From: Hydrangea macrophylla
Lineage: Eukaryota; Streptophyta; Magnoliopsida; Cornales; Hydrangeaceae
Direction of reading: 5' to 3'
DNA length: 64,000 bases
NCBI GenBank assembly: GCA_033977485.1
Contig: CM066993.1
Span: forward strand, 71,960,864 to 72,024,863
In this document: positions 1-11,849 of the stretch, one piece after another
How positions within the stretch are numbered: position 1 is the first letter of the stretch
How the letters are laid out: each line of letters starts with the position of its first letter
Made by a program: the position numbers and the translations under genes
Notes under the pieces: generated by a model
Database searches by the model: none
What the model was told of the DNA's origin: nothing
The model's input: the letters and a program-made list of their open reading frames with translations, nothing else

Positions 1-137
1 TTTTGGACACAACCCAAGAGATGTGTCTATCTCTCTCCTGTTCCAACCCAAGAGATGTGTTTATCTCTTTCATGTATCACTATGTCCAGTGACATCACAG
101 GAGAGAGATAGACACATCTCTTGGATTGTATCCAAAA
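1..137. mobile_element. Short inverted-repeat element (MITE-like)
   Basis: The first 40 bases and bases 98-137 are inverted copies with about two mismatches, both ending in TTTTGGA. A third partial copy of the same arm lies at 41-70 in direct orientation. The element is non-coding and starts exactly at the window edge, so its left boundary and target duplication cannot be checked. Confidence 0.6.
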
Positions 138-1550
138 AGTTGTCTTTGGGTGTGCCCCAATCTTTACTCAAATAGGATTGTTATATGATAGAACAATAAT
201 GCTATAGCCACTGAATGATACCAAAAATTTGCACGGAAATGGTGGTCCCCACCAGTTTGAACCACTTGATTGTTCGGTGCTGAGATTGGGTCGGATCCTA
301 TTAACCCTTATTGGTTTTGATTTATAAACCCAAATGAAACTATACATTTTCTTTCTCATCAAACACCAAATTGCAGGTATTATCTGAAACTCAAGAGGGC
401 AAGTGTTTTGCACCAATTTTCCCAAGTTGAGGTTCGAATCTCTCTCTCTCTCTCTCTCCCTCCCCTACTTTAAAACTCTTGACTCTTTCTCTTTTCTCAT
501 ATCGATCATTCTCTGACCATGGAAATATTCTCTCTTTCTCTTTTCTCATTTCGATCATTCTCTAAACATGAAATATTCTCTCAAATTGACCCCTCCCTGA
601 ATAGAATCGGGACATAGACTAGATCCAAGCATAACAAAACCATGGGAAGGATGCAGAAAAGTCTTGGAACTCAAGATCAATGGTGCATCAGAAGCTGCAT
701 GTTTAGAACCAGAGTCTTTTGAAATACTCTAGTCTCGAGTTGGGCCTCTACATATGAATCCCTTAACCCTCAGTGTATTTTTAATGAAGTACTCATAAAA
801 CTCAGATTTGGATAACATTTTTGTTCGGATATGTGATTTTATTGATCAGAGTTGATTGAAATGGCGAAAATGTTAGCTTGATATGTGATTCTTGTTTTTG
901 CATGAAATGGATTGAACTTGTAAATATGTAAATTGGGTATTTGATTATGTAAATTAAATTTTATGCATTTGAATAAAATACGAACTGAGTAGTCGATTTT
1001 GAAGCATAAATTTGATTGAATTTGTGAATCTGACCCATTTCTGAGTGAGATTTGACTAAAATGGTGAAAATGTTAGCTGGATATATGAGTTATTGGTGGG
1101 TATTTGACTTTGTTTCATGACATGGCTTGAACTTATAAAAAACATAAATTGGGTATTTGATTTTGGTAGCTTAAATTGTGTAGAATTTGCAAAAATATGA
1201 ACTGTGGGTTGTTGATTTTCAAGCATAAATTTGATTGAATTTGTGAATTTTGTACCATGTATGAGTCTTTAATGGGGTATGTGATTTTGTTGATCATATT
1301 GACTGAAATTGAGAAAATGCTAGCTGGATAATGACTTTGTTGCATGAAATGGATTGCACTTATGAGGCATCAAGTACTGGGTATCTGATTTTTTGTAACT
1401 TAAATTGTATAAAAATTGCGATTTTGAAGCATAAATTTGACTGAATTTGTGAATCTGTCCCATTTCTGAGTGGTTTTTTTTTTTTTTTTTTTTTTTTTGG
1501 TTTTGGTAAGAGCTATTATATGCGAGTGTAATTTTGATTTGTTTTTTCAT
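138..1550. repeat. AT-rich non-coding DNA with CT repeat and three diverged tandem units
   Basis: A CT microsatellite lies at about 436-463, and 487-580 holds a tandem duplication of a CT-rich stretch ending in ATATTCTCTC. From about 840 to 1,470 a unit of roughly 200-240 bp occurs three times, recognisable by the shared words AAGCATAAATTTGA (about 1,002, 1,222 and 1,430) and GAAAATGTTAGCT or close variants (about 863, 1,064 and 1,312). The composition resembles a long plant intron; a poly-T run follows at 1,474-1,498. No coding sequence is recognisable. Confidence 0.5.
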
Positions 1551-2270
1551 GGAGATCTGGAATGTATATCAGAGGATGAGTACCACTCGTCTAAAAGACC
1601 TCTTTCATAGATACTTGCAGTTTAAGGAGTTGAGATTGAGACGAGGAACGTCATAGTTGGGTCACAGAAATCGAATACTAATGAGGAATGGTCTCTTATA
1701 GATTTGAAAGATGAACACTACTTGATAAGTAAAAAGAGCTCAAACTCAAAGAACAAGTCGAAGCCAGTTTCGGCAATGCAGCAAATCAAAGGATCAGTAT
1801 TTGGGTTTGGTTTATCTCATAAAAATGTTAAAATCAAGGAAGAAGACAAGGGTTTAATCAATCTGAATGATGCTTCCTCTATTTTAGCTAAAAATGAATT
1901 GGGGCTCTCAAAAGAGAACCCTTTTTTGGGATAGTCAGTTGAAACAGAGAGAAAAGTAAGTCCATTCTCATATCAGAGAGCTTACAAATTAAAATGGTGA
2001 ATGTTGAGAAGCAAAATGGGGGTGATAAAGGTAAAACAAAACATGGTCATGATTCTGAAGAAAAATCATCGAAATTGGGGAAGAAGAATTGGAGATTTGA
2101 TGGGTCCAAGAAATGAAATAGAAGTGATACAGAGGATGAAATGGGTTTAAAAAAAGGCTCGAATCCATTATAACGTTCAAACTCTCAAAGTGGTAAAGTA
2201 AGTGGACCCATCTCATTTCGATGCAAATCTTCGGTAGCCTTTGGTCACTGCAGCATTATTGATGACCCCA
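1550..2270 (+). pseudogene. Coding-like charged sequence, possibly a decayed host gene
   Basis: From about 1,655 to 1,934 the plus strand reads as a lysine- and serine-rich peptide (76 codons from 1,704, running to a TAG at 1,932). A second coding-like stretch begins at 1,994 in another frame and is rich in Lys, Gly, Asp and Glu, with stops at about 2,116 and 2,170. The base composition and lack of simple repeats differ from the intron-like DNA upstream. I do not recognise the family. It could be exons of a fast-evolving nuclear protein or a pseudogene; the frame breaks favour a decayed or intron-interrupted gene. Confidence 0.3.
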
Positions 2271-2382
2271 AATCCATGTTATGAAAATAGCTAGGATGGT
2301 GCTCTTGAGTGAGTGAACCAATTCTCTTGTTAGTGACATCATGGTGACATCAAAGATTCATTCTTTTTGGTTTAATACATTA

Positions 2383-3046
2383 GAGCATCTCCAATGCAAA
2401 AGTTTATTTTTTTTCATCTCAAAGCTGTAATTTGACACTGCTACAGTACCAAAAAGCTATATTTTGACAATACTGCTCCAATGGTAAATTTCATCCAAAC
2501 TGCCAAATTTGTGGATTGTTGATTGGTTTCCACAGTAAATGCCTTTCCCCTCTTTGTGGATTGTTGATTGGTTTCCATTTTTTCTTCTAAAAAATTGTAA
2601 GGAAAAAAAATAAAAATTGAACAAGAGAGCATAATATAAAATCGGGTTCAAGTTTTATATTTATAGACATTTGGAATGGTATAAAAATAAAAGCACAAAA
2701 AAAAATAGTTGTTCAAATTCTAAAGTCTGAGCAAAAAAAACAAACAATAGCCATTGAACTTGAAAGTCTGAGAAAAAAAAATAACCGTTGATGTGACACG
2801 TGGCATGGGCCCGTGTTGGTTTCCTGCAAAAAAGTATACAAATTATAGCCGTTGTGGCTTTTGTTTTATTTGGCAGCGCATGGGGCCCACATTTGCAAAA
2901 GTCATTTTAGATTTCAAATATGACAATGCAAATGGCTTTTTCATTTTTTGGTAGACTGTTTGACTATGCGTTGGAGTGGGTGAAGGTTGAAGAGTTATCA
3001 TATTATGATTTTGATAGTGTATTTGGTAGGTGGGTTGGAGTTGCTC
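2383..3046. mobile_element. Non-autonomous DNA element with GAGCATCTCC-type ends
   Basis: The left end reads GAGCATCTCCAATG and the right end is the inverse GGAGTTGCTC. This terminal motif is common in plant MITEs. The interior is AT-rich, repeats AAAGTCTGAG at about 2,722 and 2,764, and includes a CACGTG-type box near 2,798. No transposase is present. The same terminal motif occurs at 5,031 and 14,785, so related elements are nearby. Confidence 0.45.
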
Positions 3047-3128
3047 TAAGTCAGTTCGAGTTCAAACTGAACCGAACTTATAAGTTCAGTTTGGATTTCG
3101 ATAGACCCCCGAACCCGACTATGGATAT

Positions 3129-3850
3129 CGCAGGCTAACCACGCTTTTTAAAACTTTTTCAAATTCAAATACGAGTCGCCACTTAATTTTTTTTAAGGAA
3201 GATTAAGAAACCATTTGCAAAAGCAAACTTATCCTCAGAGATTTCTGGGTCCGGGGATTATGGAATGAGAGGGGAAGGAGCCCGGCATACTAAAACATCC
3301 CCTCTCATCCTATCTCACGATAGACCTCTACTCAACATCCTTTTAATCAAATTACTAATCTAAGCATGCCCTCAACTAATACATAGACAGATATAAATTA
3401 CAAAAACATGTTGAAAAAGTGTCAAATTGCTAACGATAAAACGCATACAAAACCAAATAGACTCATCTAACACACGAATGATATGTAATAGAGAATAAAA
3501 GAACTTACCCGGCATCCAGCGGCGATAGAAAACGTGCAATGCATGCAAATAAATAAGAAATCTAAAAAGAGTCTCTAACACATGTATACACATAAGGCTC
3601 CCAACAAGTGTCGGTAAAGAAGTCAGTGAGTGCCGCTGCGGCACCGTGTGACTGCCGCAATCCTCGCTGTGTGCCATTTTTTCCCCCCTCATGTTTTCCT
3701 TTTTTTTTTCTTTTTAAAATTAAAATTGAAGAGCCTTTCGAAGAGCTTGAATCTCCTTGAAAATCCAAAATTTGTCAGACACTGTCATCATCGGTTTTGG
3801 AGGTAACAATCCCCTAAATTCTACAGTTGGTTAAAATCAGGGTGTCTACA
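3129..3850 (-). repeat. Probable solo LTR of an unassigned retrotransposon
   Basis: Read on the minus strand the block starts TGTAGACACCC (3,850 downward) and ends near CCTGCG at about 3,129. The TGTAGACACC start is typical of some plant LTRs. It contains no intact reading frame of retroelement type. No matching 5-bp flanks are seen (GATAT versus CGGAC), so the left boundary is uncertain. It interrupts a GAACCGAAC-rich sequence. Confidence 0.35.
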
Positions 3851-4196
3851 CGGACCTGAATTTTTGAACTTTCAAACTTCTTGTTTGTGGCTCATAGTTG
3901 AAATATGTTTATTGTTTTTGTTGTGGTTTGTGTTTGTGCTATTAAAGGCTTTTAAGCAATTCAATAATAAGGTTGCTATAACTATATATATACATATATA
4001 AATTAAAAAAAAAAACTTCGGTTGAATTTCAAACCAAGTTTTGAACCGAACCTGAACATACATTTCAGAACCCGAACTATATATATTTGAACTTTGTTTC
4101 AGTTCGGATTTCGGTATCAAAATCCCTAACACGAACCCGAACATCTTGACCCAAAGTTGTCGGTTCGAAACCGAACCGACCGATTGCCCACCCCTA
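3851..4196. mobile_element. hAT-like non-autonomous element, right part
   Basis: The sequence is rich in GAACCGAAC/GGTTCGG words and ends CCGACCGATTGCCCACCCCTAG at 4,175-4,196, which on the other strand is the CTAGGGGTGGGCAATCGG start seen at ends of plant hAT-type elements. Similar GAACC-rich sequence lies at 3,055-3,115, on the other side of the solo LTR, and may be its left part. No transposase is visible. Confidence 0.4.
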
Positions 4197-4442
4197 GCAT
4201 AGAGGGCATTTTTTGTCTTTTAACAACTTCAAAGTGAAATTGCGCGATTGTTTGAAAAACAAGCTTATTTTTTCAGCTTAATTTTTAGTAGATTTTCAAC
4301 TGGGTTGTTTAAGGGCTGAAATATTAAGCTAACCCAAACAATCACTTTTTTTCTTCTTCTTCTCAAAATCCGCAATTCATCACTTAATTTTTAATTTTTA
4401 GCTAACACAAACGAGCACTTAGTCACTTCAACCCGTCATTCA

Positions 4443-4655
4443 TGTTAGAATAACTAGTCTAGGTTCATTTTGTCTAGGTTCAATGTACCTCTAATTCTAC
4501 ACCTAATTGTTTTATTTCTTAATTAGGTTTATCTCTCCTTATTAGGATCATCTCTAGGCCTATATAAAGGCACCTTATTGCAATGTTTTATATATATATA
4601 TATCAACTCAATACTATCTTTTTCCATTCTCTCTCACTCTTTGTAATCTCTAACA
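4443..4655 (+). repeat. 213-bp solo LTR with perfect ATTCA target duplication
   Basis: The block begins TGTTAGAATA and ends TCTCTAACA, giving inverted TGTTAGA/TCTAACA termini. It is flanked by the 5-bp direct repeat ATTCA at 4,438-4,442 and 4,656-4,660. A TATA box lies at 4,561-4,568 (TATATAAA). Small size, TGTTAGA ends and the promoter suggest a copia-type or TRIM LTR left after recombination between two LTRs. There is no internal coding region or primer site. Confidence 0.8.
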
Positions 4656-4660
4656 ATTCA

Positions 4661-5030
4661 GATGGTTATGATCATGCCGGAATTCCATCACAGTGTATGT
4701 TCAATGTAATCTGGAGGACTGGATCGATGATTTTGAGTCGAAATTAGGATATGGATATTTTGCTTGAATGATTCGAGTAAATGAAGCGAGGAAAAATTAT
4801 ATTTTTCATGAAACGCAGTGTTGACTTTATAGGAGATGGAGAAATTATACCACCCGACCGTCATATCCGTGTGATATCCATTGTGTATTTTTGTGATCTC
4901 ATGTGAGTCCAACAATAACGTAGAAATCACAGCATTGTGACATGGTGTAACACTGATGTCCATATGTATATAATTTAGTAGACAAGCAGTGTATACTCTT
5001 TTGTTTCAAAGTTTCTGAAAAGTTGCCTTA
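4661..5030. other. No recognisable feature
   Basis: This 370-bp stretch lies between the 213-bp solo LTR and the split inverted-repeat element. I see no gene, repeat or RNA in it. The open frame at 4,688-4,963 on the minus strand has no recognisable domain. Confidence 0.4.
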
Positions 5031-5056
5031 AGAGCATCTCTAATGGTGTTAGTTTG

Positions 5057-7165
5057 TGTCACACCCGTTCCAAAATTTCATAGTTTTAAAATGCATGATT
5101 TGAGGTTTTGTGAAATTATTAATGTTTATTAATAATTTGAGCTGGAGTTGACTGTGAGTCAACAGTGAGGTGTCAGTGAGGACACGGGAACTTTGAACTT
5201 CATATTGCATTGACTTGATTAAATAACATTTATATGATTTAAATGTTATTTGAGATATCTGGTATTTTGATGAATAGTGAATTATACCTGTGTAGTATAA
5301 TTTTTGGTAATTTTGATATTGTTATAGATCATTTCGAACACTGTGGTGAGAATGAGAATGATATGTTGTATAAAAGGTAGGTTGTGTAGAGATTCCACAG
5401 AATTTAGTTTTGGATCCTTATTTTGGACCCAAACAGGACTTAGTTGAAAACTTTTATAAATTTTAACTTTCACTTGTGAAATAATAAAGTAGACGTTTAA
5501 GACATTTCGTGGGATAATTAGAAGTTTTGAGAAACTCGTGGAGAGGTAAGCATAGTTTTCAGAAACTATGTCTATAAATAGATGAACTTGGACTCTTTTT
5601 GTCCAAACTTACTAAAAATATCTAGAGGAGGAGAGAGAAAAGGAGATTTGGTGGCTACGACTCTTTGACACCGATCGACGACCGTTCGTCTATCAGATTT
5701 TCACCAGATTTGAGATTTGAACTCCTCGAGGTAAGAGCTTCATTTTGATACCTCTTAGGCCTAGTTTGTCTTAGTTTTTTGAAAACCTAATTTCTAGGAA
5801 TTTGAGGAAAACCCAGTAAAACTTATAACAATCGCGTATAATTTGATATTCGACGTTTTTTCGGGTCTCTAGTTGATCCTTCAAAGTTTCAGAGAGATCG
5901 TACGAGGTATGAATTCTAGATCTATAAAATATATGAGATTTTCATGTTTTAAATATCGACTTTGATATTTTGGATCCGGGCAAACTTCATGTATTAATTA
6001 GGCCCGTTAATTATGCACGTGAAATTATATAAAAATCATGTATAACTGTTTATGTGAGCACGTTATGTGTCTACTTGGGTCTAAGGGAAGTTTGGTGCAA
6101 TTTCATTCGGGGTTGTAAGCTCCTTGAACCTTGAGGATTGAGAGATTTGATTGTGATTGTGTCTGGTATGGAGGAAGGCCCAACCAGGACATGGTACCTA
6201 GTATGGAGGAAGGCCCAACCAGTGTACGGGATGCGTGGGAGAGGTGTGCCTTCCACGACATCGGTTTCATTTACCGGATGAATGCGTACCACTCACCCTA
6301 GAGACTATTTCTATGTGTTTTAGATGTTTTAAACCATGGATTTTCATATAAGCATACATTTAGAATTGTGCACTCAGCATATAGCTAAGTAGTAGAGATT
6401 TACTCCATTGCAGGTGATAAGAGGCGAGGAAAGAAGAAGCATGATAAGAATTGGAGTGAGGTCGATGAATGCCGGGGAACGTCTTGTTTATACTTTTGTT
6501 TTTCATTCCAACATGTAATAAGAATTCGAATTTATGATATGTTGTAATTGAATCTTGTTACGGGTTGGATTAGTACTTGTAATCCCTAGTAAACACGTTT
6601 GTTTATATGTTTGGATTGTGGATTATGATCGTGTTGTTATCGAGAATTGGGAGATCCCAGGTGTTTGAATGCTGCAAAATTGGGCATTGTTGAGAAAAAT
6701 TAGTCGACTGGTCAGAGTTTCAGTTGACTGGACCTCTATGTTCTTGAGTTAGTTCTTTTTGATTTCGATGGCTCCAGTCGACTGGATGGGTTTTTCAGTC
6801 GACTGTTTCCTGCACAAAATCACCACATTCTGCATACATAGTGCCCAGTCGACTGGACAAGGCATTAATTGACTGAAAAATTGAGGCCCCAGTCGATTGG
6901 GTCCCCGACACAGTAGATTGGATAGGGCTGTTGAAGATTTTATACTTTCTGCTCCAGGTCTCCAGCCGACCAGACCTCCGATCGGTCGTTTGGACCCCTG
7001 TTTCTAAAACTAAATTCTTTTTTGAATTTTCCAATTGGGCAAACTTTTTATAACTCTGATTTTAAAGGATTTTACTTATGTTTTCCGCTGCTATTTTACT
7101 TTAAGGGAATTGGTTGAGCCTTGGTGGCGTGCCACGTGTCCATCTCTGTGTATTAACGGTTGACA
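5057..7165 (+). repeat. 5' LTR of element A
   Basis: The LTR starts TGTCACACCC and ends TTGACA. Compared with the 3' LTR it has lost about ten bases just before the end (the 3' copy reads GCGGGATGGGTCGTGACA). A cluster of AGTCGACTG palindromes and degenerate versions lies at about 6,700-6,990. It contains no gene; short open frames in it are also found, equally meaningless, in the other LTR. Confidence 0.9.
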
Positions 7166-7170
7166 TTTAT

Positions 7171-7182
7171 TAGTATCAGAAC
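7171..7182 (+). other. Degenerate primer binding site of element A
   Basis: TAGTATCAGAAC, a few bases past the 5' LTR, is two changes away from the initiator-tRNA-Met complementary sequence TGGTATCAGAGC seen intact in the family B element. Confidence 0.65.
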
Positions 7183-7355
7183 AATAGCTAACAAACTTTT
7201 GGGAATGTTCGACGACGAGTGATGTGTTGAGTGGATTGTCACATGCTCTAGATTATATCTATGCATTGTAGAGATGTTTGATGTATATGTATATTGTTGT
7301 ACATACATGATTTTGGCTATTGTTATATATGCATAGTTTTTATGCATCAGTAATC

Positions 7356-8400
7356 ATGAGTGACAACCAAGAACTATCACCGCATACCCGACGTATGAAT
7401 GAAATGGCAGAAATGATGGGGAATATGGGAGATATGATCCAAAATATAGTAGAACGATTACCTCCAACGCTTCCAATTGAAGTAGAACCACTAGCTGTAG
7501 TACATGCAACTGAGAATAGAAGTATGATATCTGTATTAGAACAATTTACCAGAAAGAAGCTGACATAATTTCATGGGACTTCTGACACGATGCTTGCAGA
7601 ACATTGGATTATGGATATGAGAGGATATTCAGGACTATTCTAATGTCTGATACACTTAAGATAGAAAATGCAAGTTATGTGTTGAAGGGTGAAGCCCAGA
7701 ATTGGTGGGTAAATGTGTTGGACCAAGGGGCACCGATCACGTGGGAGGGATTCAAGGTAGAGTTTAATCGTCGATTCTTTCCGCGAGCTGCTCACAATGC
7801 GAAAAAGAGAGAGTTTGATAATCTTAAGCAAGGAGATATGACTGCAACTGAGTATACCTCCAAATATAATGCATTGCTAAAATTTGGTAAGGGTTCAGTG
7901 CCGGAGGAGTGGGATAGAGCAAGGAAATTCGAAGAAGGGCTGAGAGAGAATATTTGTCTAAGAGTGGAACCGTATGAACACTCAACCGTCGGTGCAGTGC
8001 AACAAACAACACTTGTGGTGGAAAGTGGATGGGAAAGATCGAGGTAGAATCAACAAGGCAAACAGAGTTATGAGGGTAGTGACCGACACCAGGATGGATC
8101 TTTTAAGAGGCCGTTTTCACGAGGCTCTGGTTATAGTTTTGGTGATTCCCGAAGAGCACCCAGCAATATACCATTATGCCCGTTCTGCAATCGACCACAC
8201 ACTAGCCGATGTTTTCTGAACTCCCAGGGTAATACTAGAGGGGAAAATAGTGTAGGTTCTGCATCCTATCCGCAACTCAAGTATTTTGATTGTGGTACTT
8301 TGGGGCATCGAGCAAAAGATTGTCCGAGGAAGCGTTCTCAACAAGGAGCGAATTCCATGACTTCCAGTGGTTTGAAGCCTCAGCAGTTACGTGAGAGGAG
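7356..8400 (+). pseudogene. gag of element A (frameshifted)
   Basis: The capsid/nucleocapsid protein would package element RNA in cytoplasmic particles. The start MSDNQELS at 7,356 runs to a TAA at 7,566-7,568. The frame then shifts, and the capsid core (WWVNVL, NRRFFP, EYTSKYNALLKF) is read at about 7,604-8,047, ending in TAG. Nucleocapsid sequence follows in other frames; the zinc knuckle at about 8,283-8,325 reads FDCGTLGHRAKDC, so its first Cys is missing. At least two stops and a frameshift make it inactive. Confidence 0.85.
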
Positions 8401-8459
8401 ACCAGAGATAGAACAGCATGAGGGGAGATCTTTTCAGATGAACCCTAGAGACATGGCTA

Positions 8460-11400
8460 CTACTGATATAGTGGTCTCAAGTATGGTGCTTGTATGTTCG
8501 CACTTAGCACGCATACTTGTTGACTCAGGATCTACGCATTCATTCATAACGCATAATTTTGTTGGACATTTGAATGTTAAGTCCGTGCCACTAGGATATG
8601 ATTTATCCATCTCTGGCCCGCTTAGTATCCCAGTGGTAACGTCTATGATATATAAGAATTGTGAAATCCAACTAGGAGAGAAGGCGATGTCCGTAGACCT
8701 TATACCGATTGTTGTGAACCATTTCAATGTGATATTAGGAATGGATTGGTTAGCCCTTAACCAAGCTACTATAGATTGTGAACGGAAAGAAGTTAATTTT
8801 CGATCACTAGTATATGAGAACTTTTGCTTTAAAGGGAATGGGGTTACGCCGCAGCCATACTTGATTTCGGCCATCCGAGCGGGTAAGTTGTTGAAAAAAA
8901 AATGTCAAAGATTCTTGTGCTCAGTACTTAATACTTCGGCGACCGAATTGAAAGTAGAGGATATTCTGATAGTATGAGAATATTCAGATGATTTACCAGA
9001 TATGCTGATTGAAAGGGAAATTGAGTTCACCATTGAGATAATGCCAGACGTAAGACTCGTATCGAAAGCACCGTATAGAATGACACCTGTAGAGTTGAAG
9101 GAATTGAAAATCCAACTACAAGAATTACTTGATAAAGGTTTCATTCGACCTAGTATATCGCCGTGGGGAGCTCTAGTGTTGTTTGTGAAGAAGAAGAATG
9201 GTTCAATGTGTATGTGTGTTGATTACCGAGAGTTAAACAAGTTGAAGATCAAGAACAAGTATCCGTTGCCGAGGATTGATGACTTATTTGATCAACTCCG
9301 TGGAGCCCAAGTATTTTCCAAGATAGACCTTAGATCGGGCTATCATCAGTTGAAGGTAAAGGCCAAAGATGTAGAGAAGACAGTTTTCAAAATGCACTAT
9401 GTACATTATGAGTTCCTAATTATGCCATTTGGAGTTACAAATGCGCCAGCTACATTCATGGATCTTATGAACCGAGTATTTAAGGACTACTTGGATGATT
9501 TTGTGATAGTGTTCATCGACGACATTCTTGTCTACTCGCCGAGTGAGCTAGAGCATGAGAATCATTTGAGATGGATACTTCAAAGATTGCGAGAGAAATA
9601 GTTGTTTGGTAAATTTAGGAACATTACTTTTCTTGGTCATGTGATTGACAAGAATGGAGTTTTAGTTGTTCCTCACAAGGTAGAAGCTGTAACTAATTGA
9701 CAGAGACCGACTTTAGTGTCAGAAATTCAAAGTTTCGTAGGCTTAACAGGATACTATTGCCGTTTTATTGAGCATTTCTTGAAGATTTCATTACCTATGA
9801 CAAGATTGATGAGGAATGGTGTTACTTTTGAATGAAATCAAGAGTGTGAGGGCAGTTTTCAAGAGTTGAATTTGCGATTGACAAAAGCACCTATTCTGAC
9901 AATACCATCTGGAACTTAGGGATTTTTGATCTATAGTTATGCTTCGCATCAAGGCTTGGGGTGTGTACTTGATGCAAGGTGGTAAAGTGATTACGTACGC
10001 TTCAAAACAGTTGAAGACACATGAGGTAAATTATCTAACTCATGATTTAGAATTGGCCGCCGTAATTCATGCCTTGAAGATTTGGAGACCTTACCTATAC
10101 GGGGAGAAGTGTGAGATCTTCACGGACCACAAGAGTTTGAAGTACCTATTCACGCAAAGAGATTTGAATATGAGATAGAAAAGATGGTTAGAGTTGATGA
10201 AAGATTACGATCTTTCGATCGAGTATCATCTAGGGAAGGCTAACACAGTAGCCGAAGCTTGAAGTCAAAAGATGACAATGCTGACGAGCTAACTCAGCAA
10301 AAAGAATTGGTAAAGGAGACGGAACGTTTAGAATTGGATGTGATACCAGAGACTAGTGGTGGCTTAATTATAGCACACCTAGATATTATTAATGAGATCA
10401 AGAGGGAACAATTTAATGATACCTATTTGTTCAAAATGAGAGACGAGATACCTTTGGGAAAGCGGCCTGATTAGTATTGAAACAAGGAACCCTGAAACTT
10501 GGGGATCAGTTATGTGTACCAAATGTGAAAGGCTTGAAAGAGAGAATTCTAGAGGAAGTGCATAGTGCTAGATATTCAGTGCATCCGGGAAGTAACAAAA
10601 TGTACTAGAACTTGCGAGAGAACTTTTGGTGGAGAGGTATGAAACGGGAATTGGCTAAGTATGTTTCTGAGTGTCCCGCATGTCAGCAAGTGAGAGTAGA
10701 GAGACAATTGCCTGCAGGACTACTACAACCATTACTTGTGTCAGAGTGGAAATGGGACGAGATCACGATGGATTTTGTTTCGGAATTTCCAAGTTCGACT
10801 AACAAGAACGATAAGATTTGGTTTATAGTGGACTGATTGACAAAATCAGCTCATTTTCTACCGATCAAGACGACTAAGCCGTCTAGACTAGCAAAGTTGT
10901 ATGTGAAAGAGATTGTGAGACTACACGGGATTCCAACAGTGATTATATCAGATCATGATAGTAGTTTATATCGAGGTTTTGGGGAAGTCTACAGAAGGCT
11001 ATGGGTACTAAGTTGAGTTTCAGTACTGCATTTCATCATCAGACTGACAGACAGTCAGAACGTATGATTCAGACATTAGAGGATATGTTAAGACTTTGTG
11101 TTTTATATTTTGGGAGTAATTGGGAGAAACATTTACCGTTAATCGAGTTTGCTTACAACAATTGGTTTCAGTCGAGTATTGGAATGGCACCATATAAAGC
11201 TTTGTATGGTCGAAAGTGTCGTTCACCAGTTTGTTGGACCGAGGTTGGGGAAAGAAAGTTGCTAGGACCTGAGTTAATACAGGTGACCACTGAGAAAGTA
11301 AAGCTGATTCAGGAGCGACTTAAGGTAGCTCCGAGTCGTTACAAGAGCTATGCAGACTCTAAGCGACGACCTATGGTATTTGAAGTGGGAGATTTTGTAT

Positions 11401-11810
11401 ACTTGAGATTATCGCATTCGAAGGGCATTGTACGATTTGGAATGAGGGGAAAGCTTCATCTGAGGTTTGTAGGACCATTTGAGATCCTAGAGAGAGTAGG
11501 ACCAGTGGATTATCGATTAGCTCTTTTTGTCAGAATTGGAGCATGTACACAATGTTTTCCATGTATCGATGTTGAGACGGTGTATGACGGATACGAGTAA
11601 CATCTTAGTACCAGGACCGTTGCAAATTCAGGAAGACTTATCTTATGTGGAGCAACCGGTAGAGATCCTAGATCGAAAGGAGTAAGTATTGTGAACGAAA
11701 ATGACTCCAGTAGTGAAAGTGCTATGGCGTAGTCATACAATCGAGGAATCTACGTAGGAGAACAAAGAGAAATGAGGAACGAATATCCCTATCTTTTTGA
11801 CCGATGAGGT
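8460..11810 (+). pseudogene. pol of element A (protease, RT, RNase H, integrase)
   Basis: Visible in order: protease with DSG at about 8,522 and a conserved ILGMDWL; reverse transcriptase from 9,002 with [11 protein letters not shown] and the FIDDIL catalytic motif; RNase H fragment at 9,939-10,178 with FTDHKSL; integrase zinc-finger part at 10,590-10,700 (HP, CPACQQ), core with MDF at about 10,769 and ISD at about 10,950; then AFHHQTDRQSER and a C-terminal GPFEIL at about 11,470. Stops occur at about 8,975, 9,599, 9,698, 9,832, 9,917, 10,176, 10,606 and 10,834, and the frame shifts before RNase H and in integrase. The reading is clear but no full polyprotein can be made. Confidence 0.9.
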
Positions 11811-11837
11811 ATAAGTTTGGAGGCAAACTTCCTTTTC

Positions 11838-11848
11838 AGAGGGGAGAG
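11838..11848 (+). other. Polypurine tract of element A
   Basis: AGAGGGGAGAG lies directly before the TGTCACACC start of the 3' LTR, the position where plus-strand DNA synthesis is primed in LTR retrotransposons. Confidence 0.75.
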
Positions 11849-11849
11849 T

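Noticed and set aside
3372..3768. 106- and 68-codon minus-strand frames
   Set aside because: Inside a probable solo LTR; no recognised domain.
8434..8874. 146-codon minus-strand frame
   Set aside because: Antisense to the protease region of element A.
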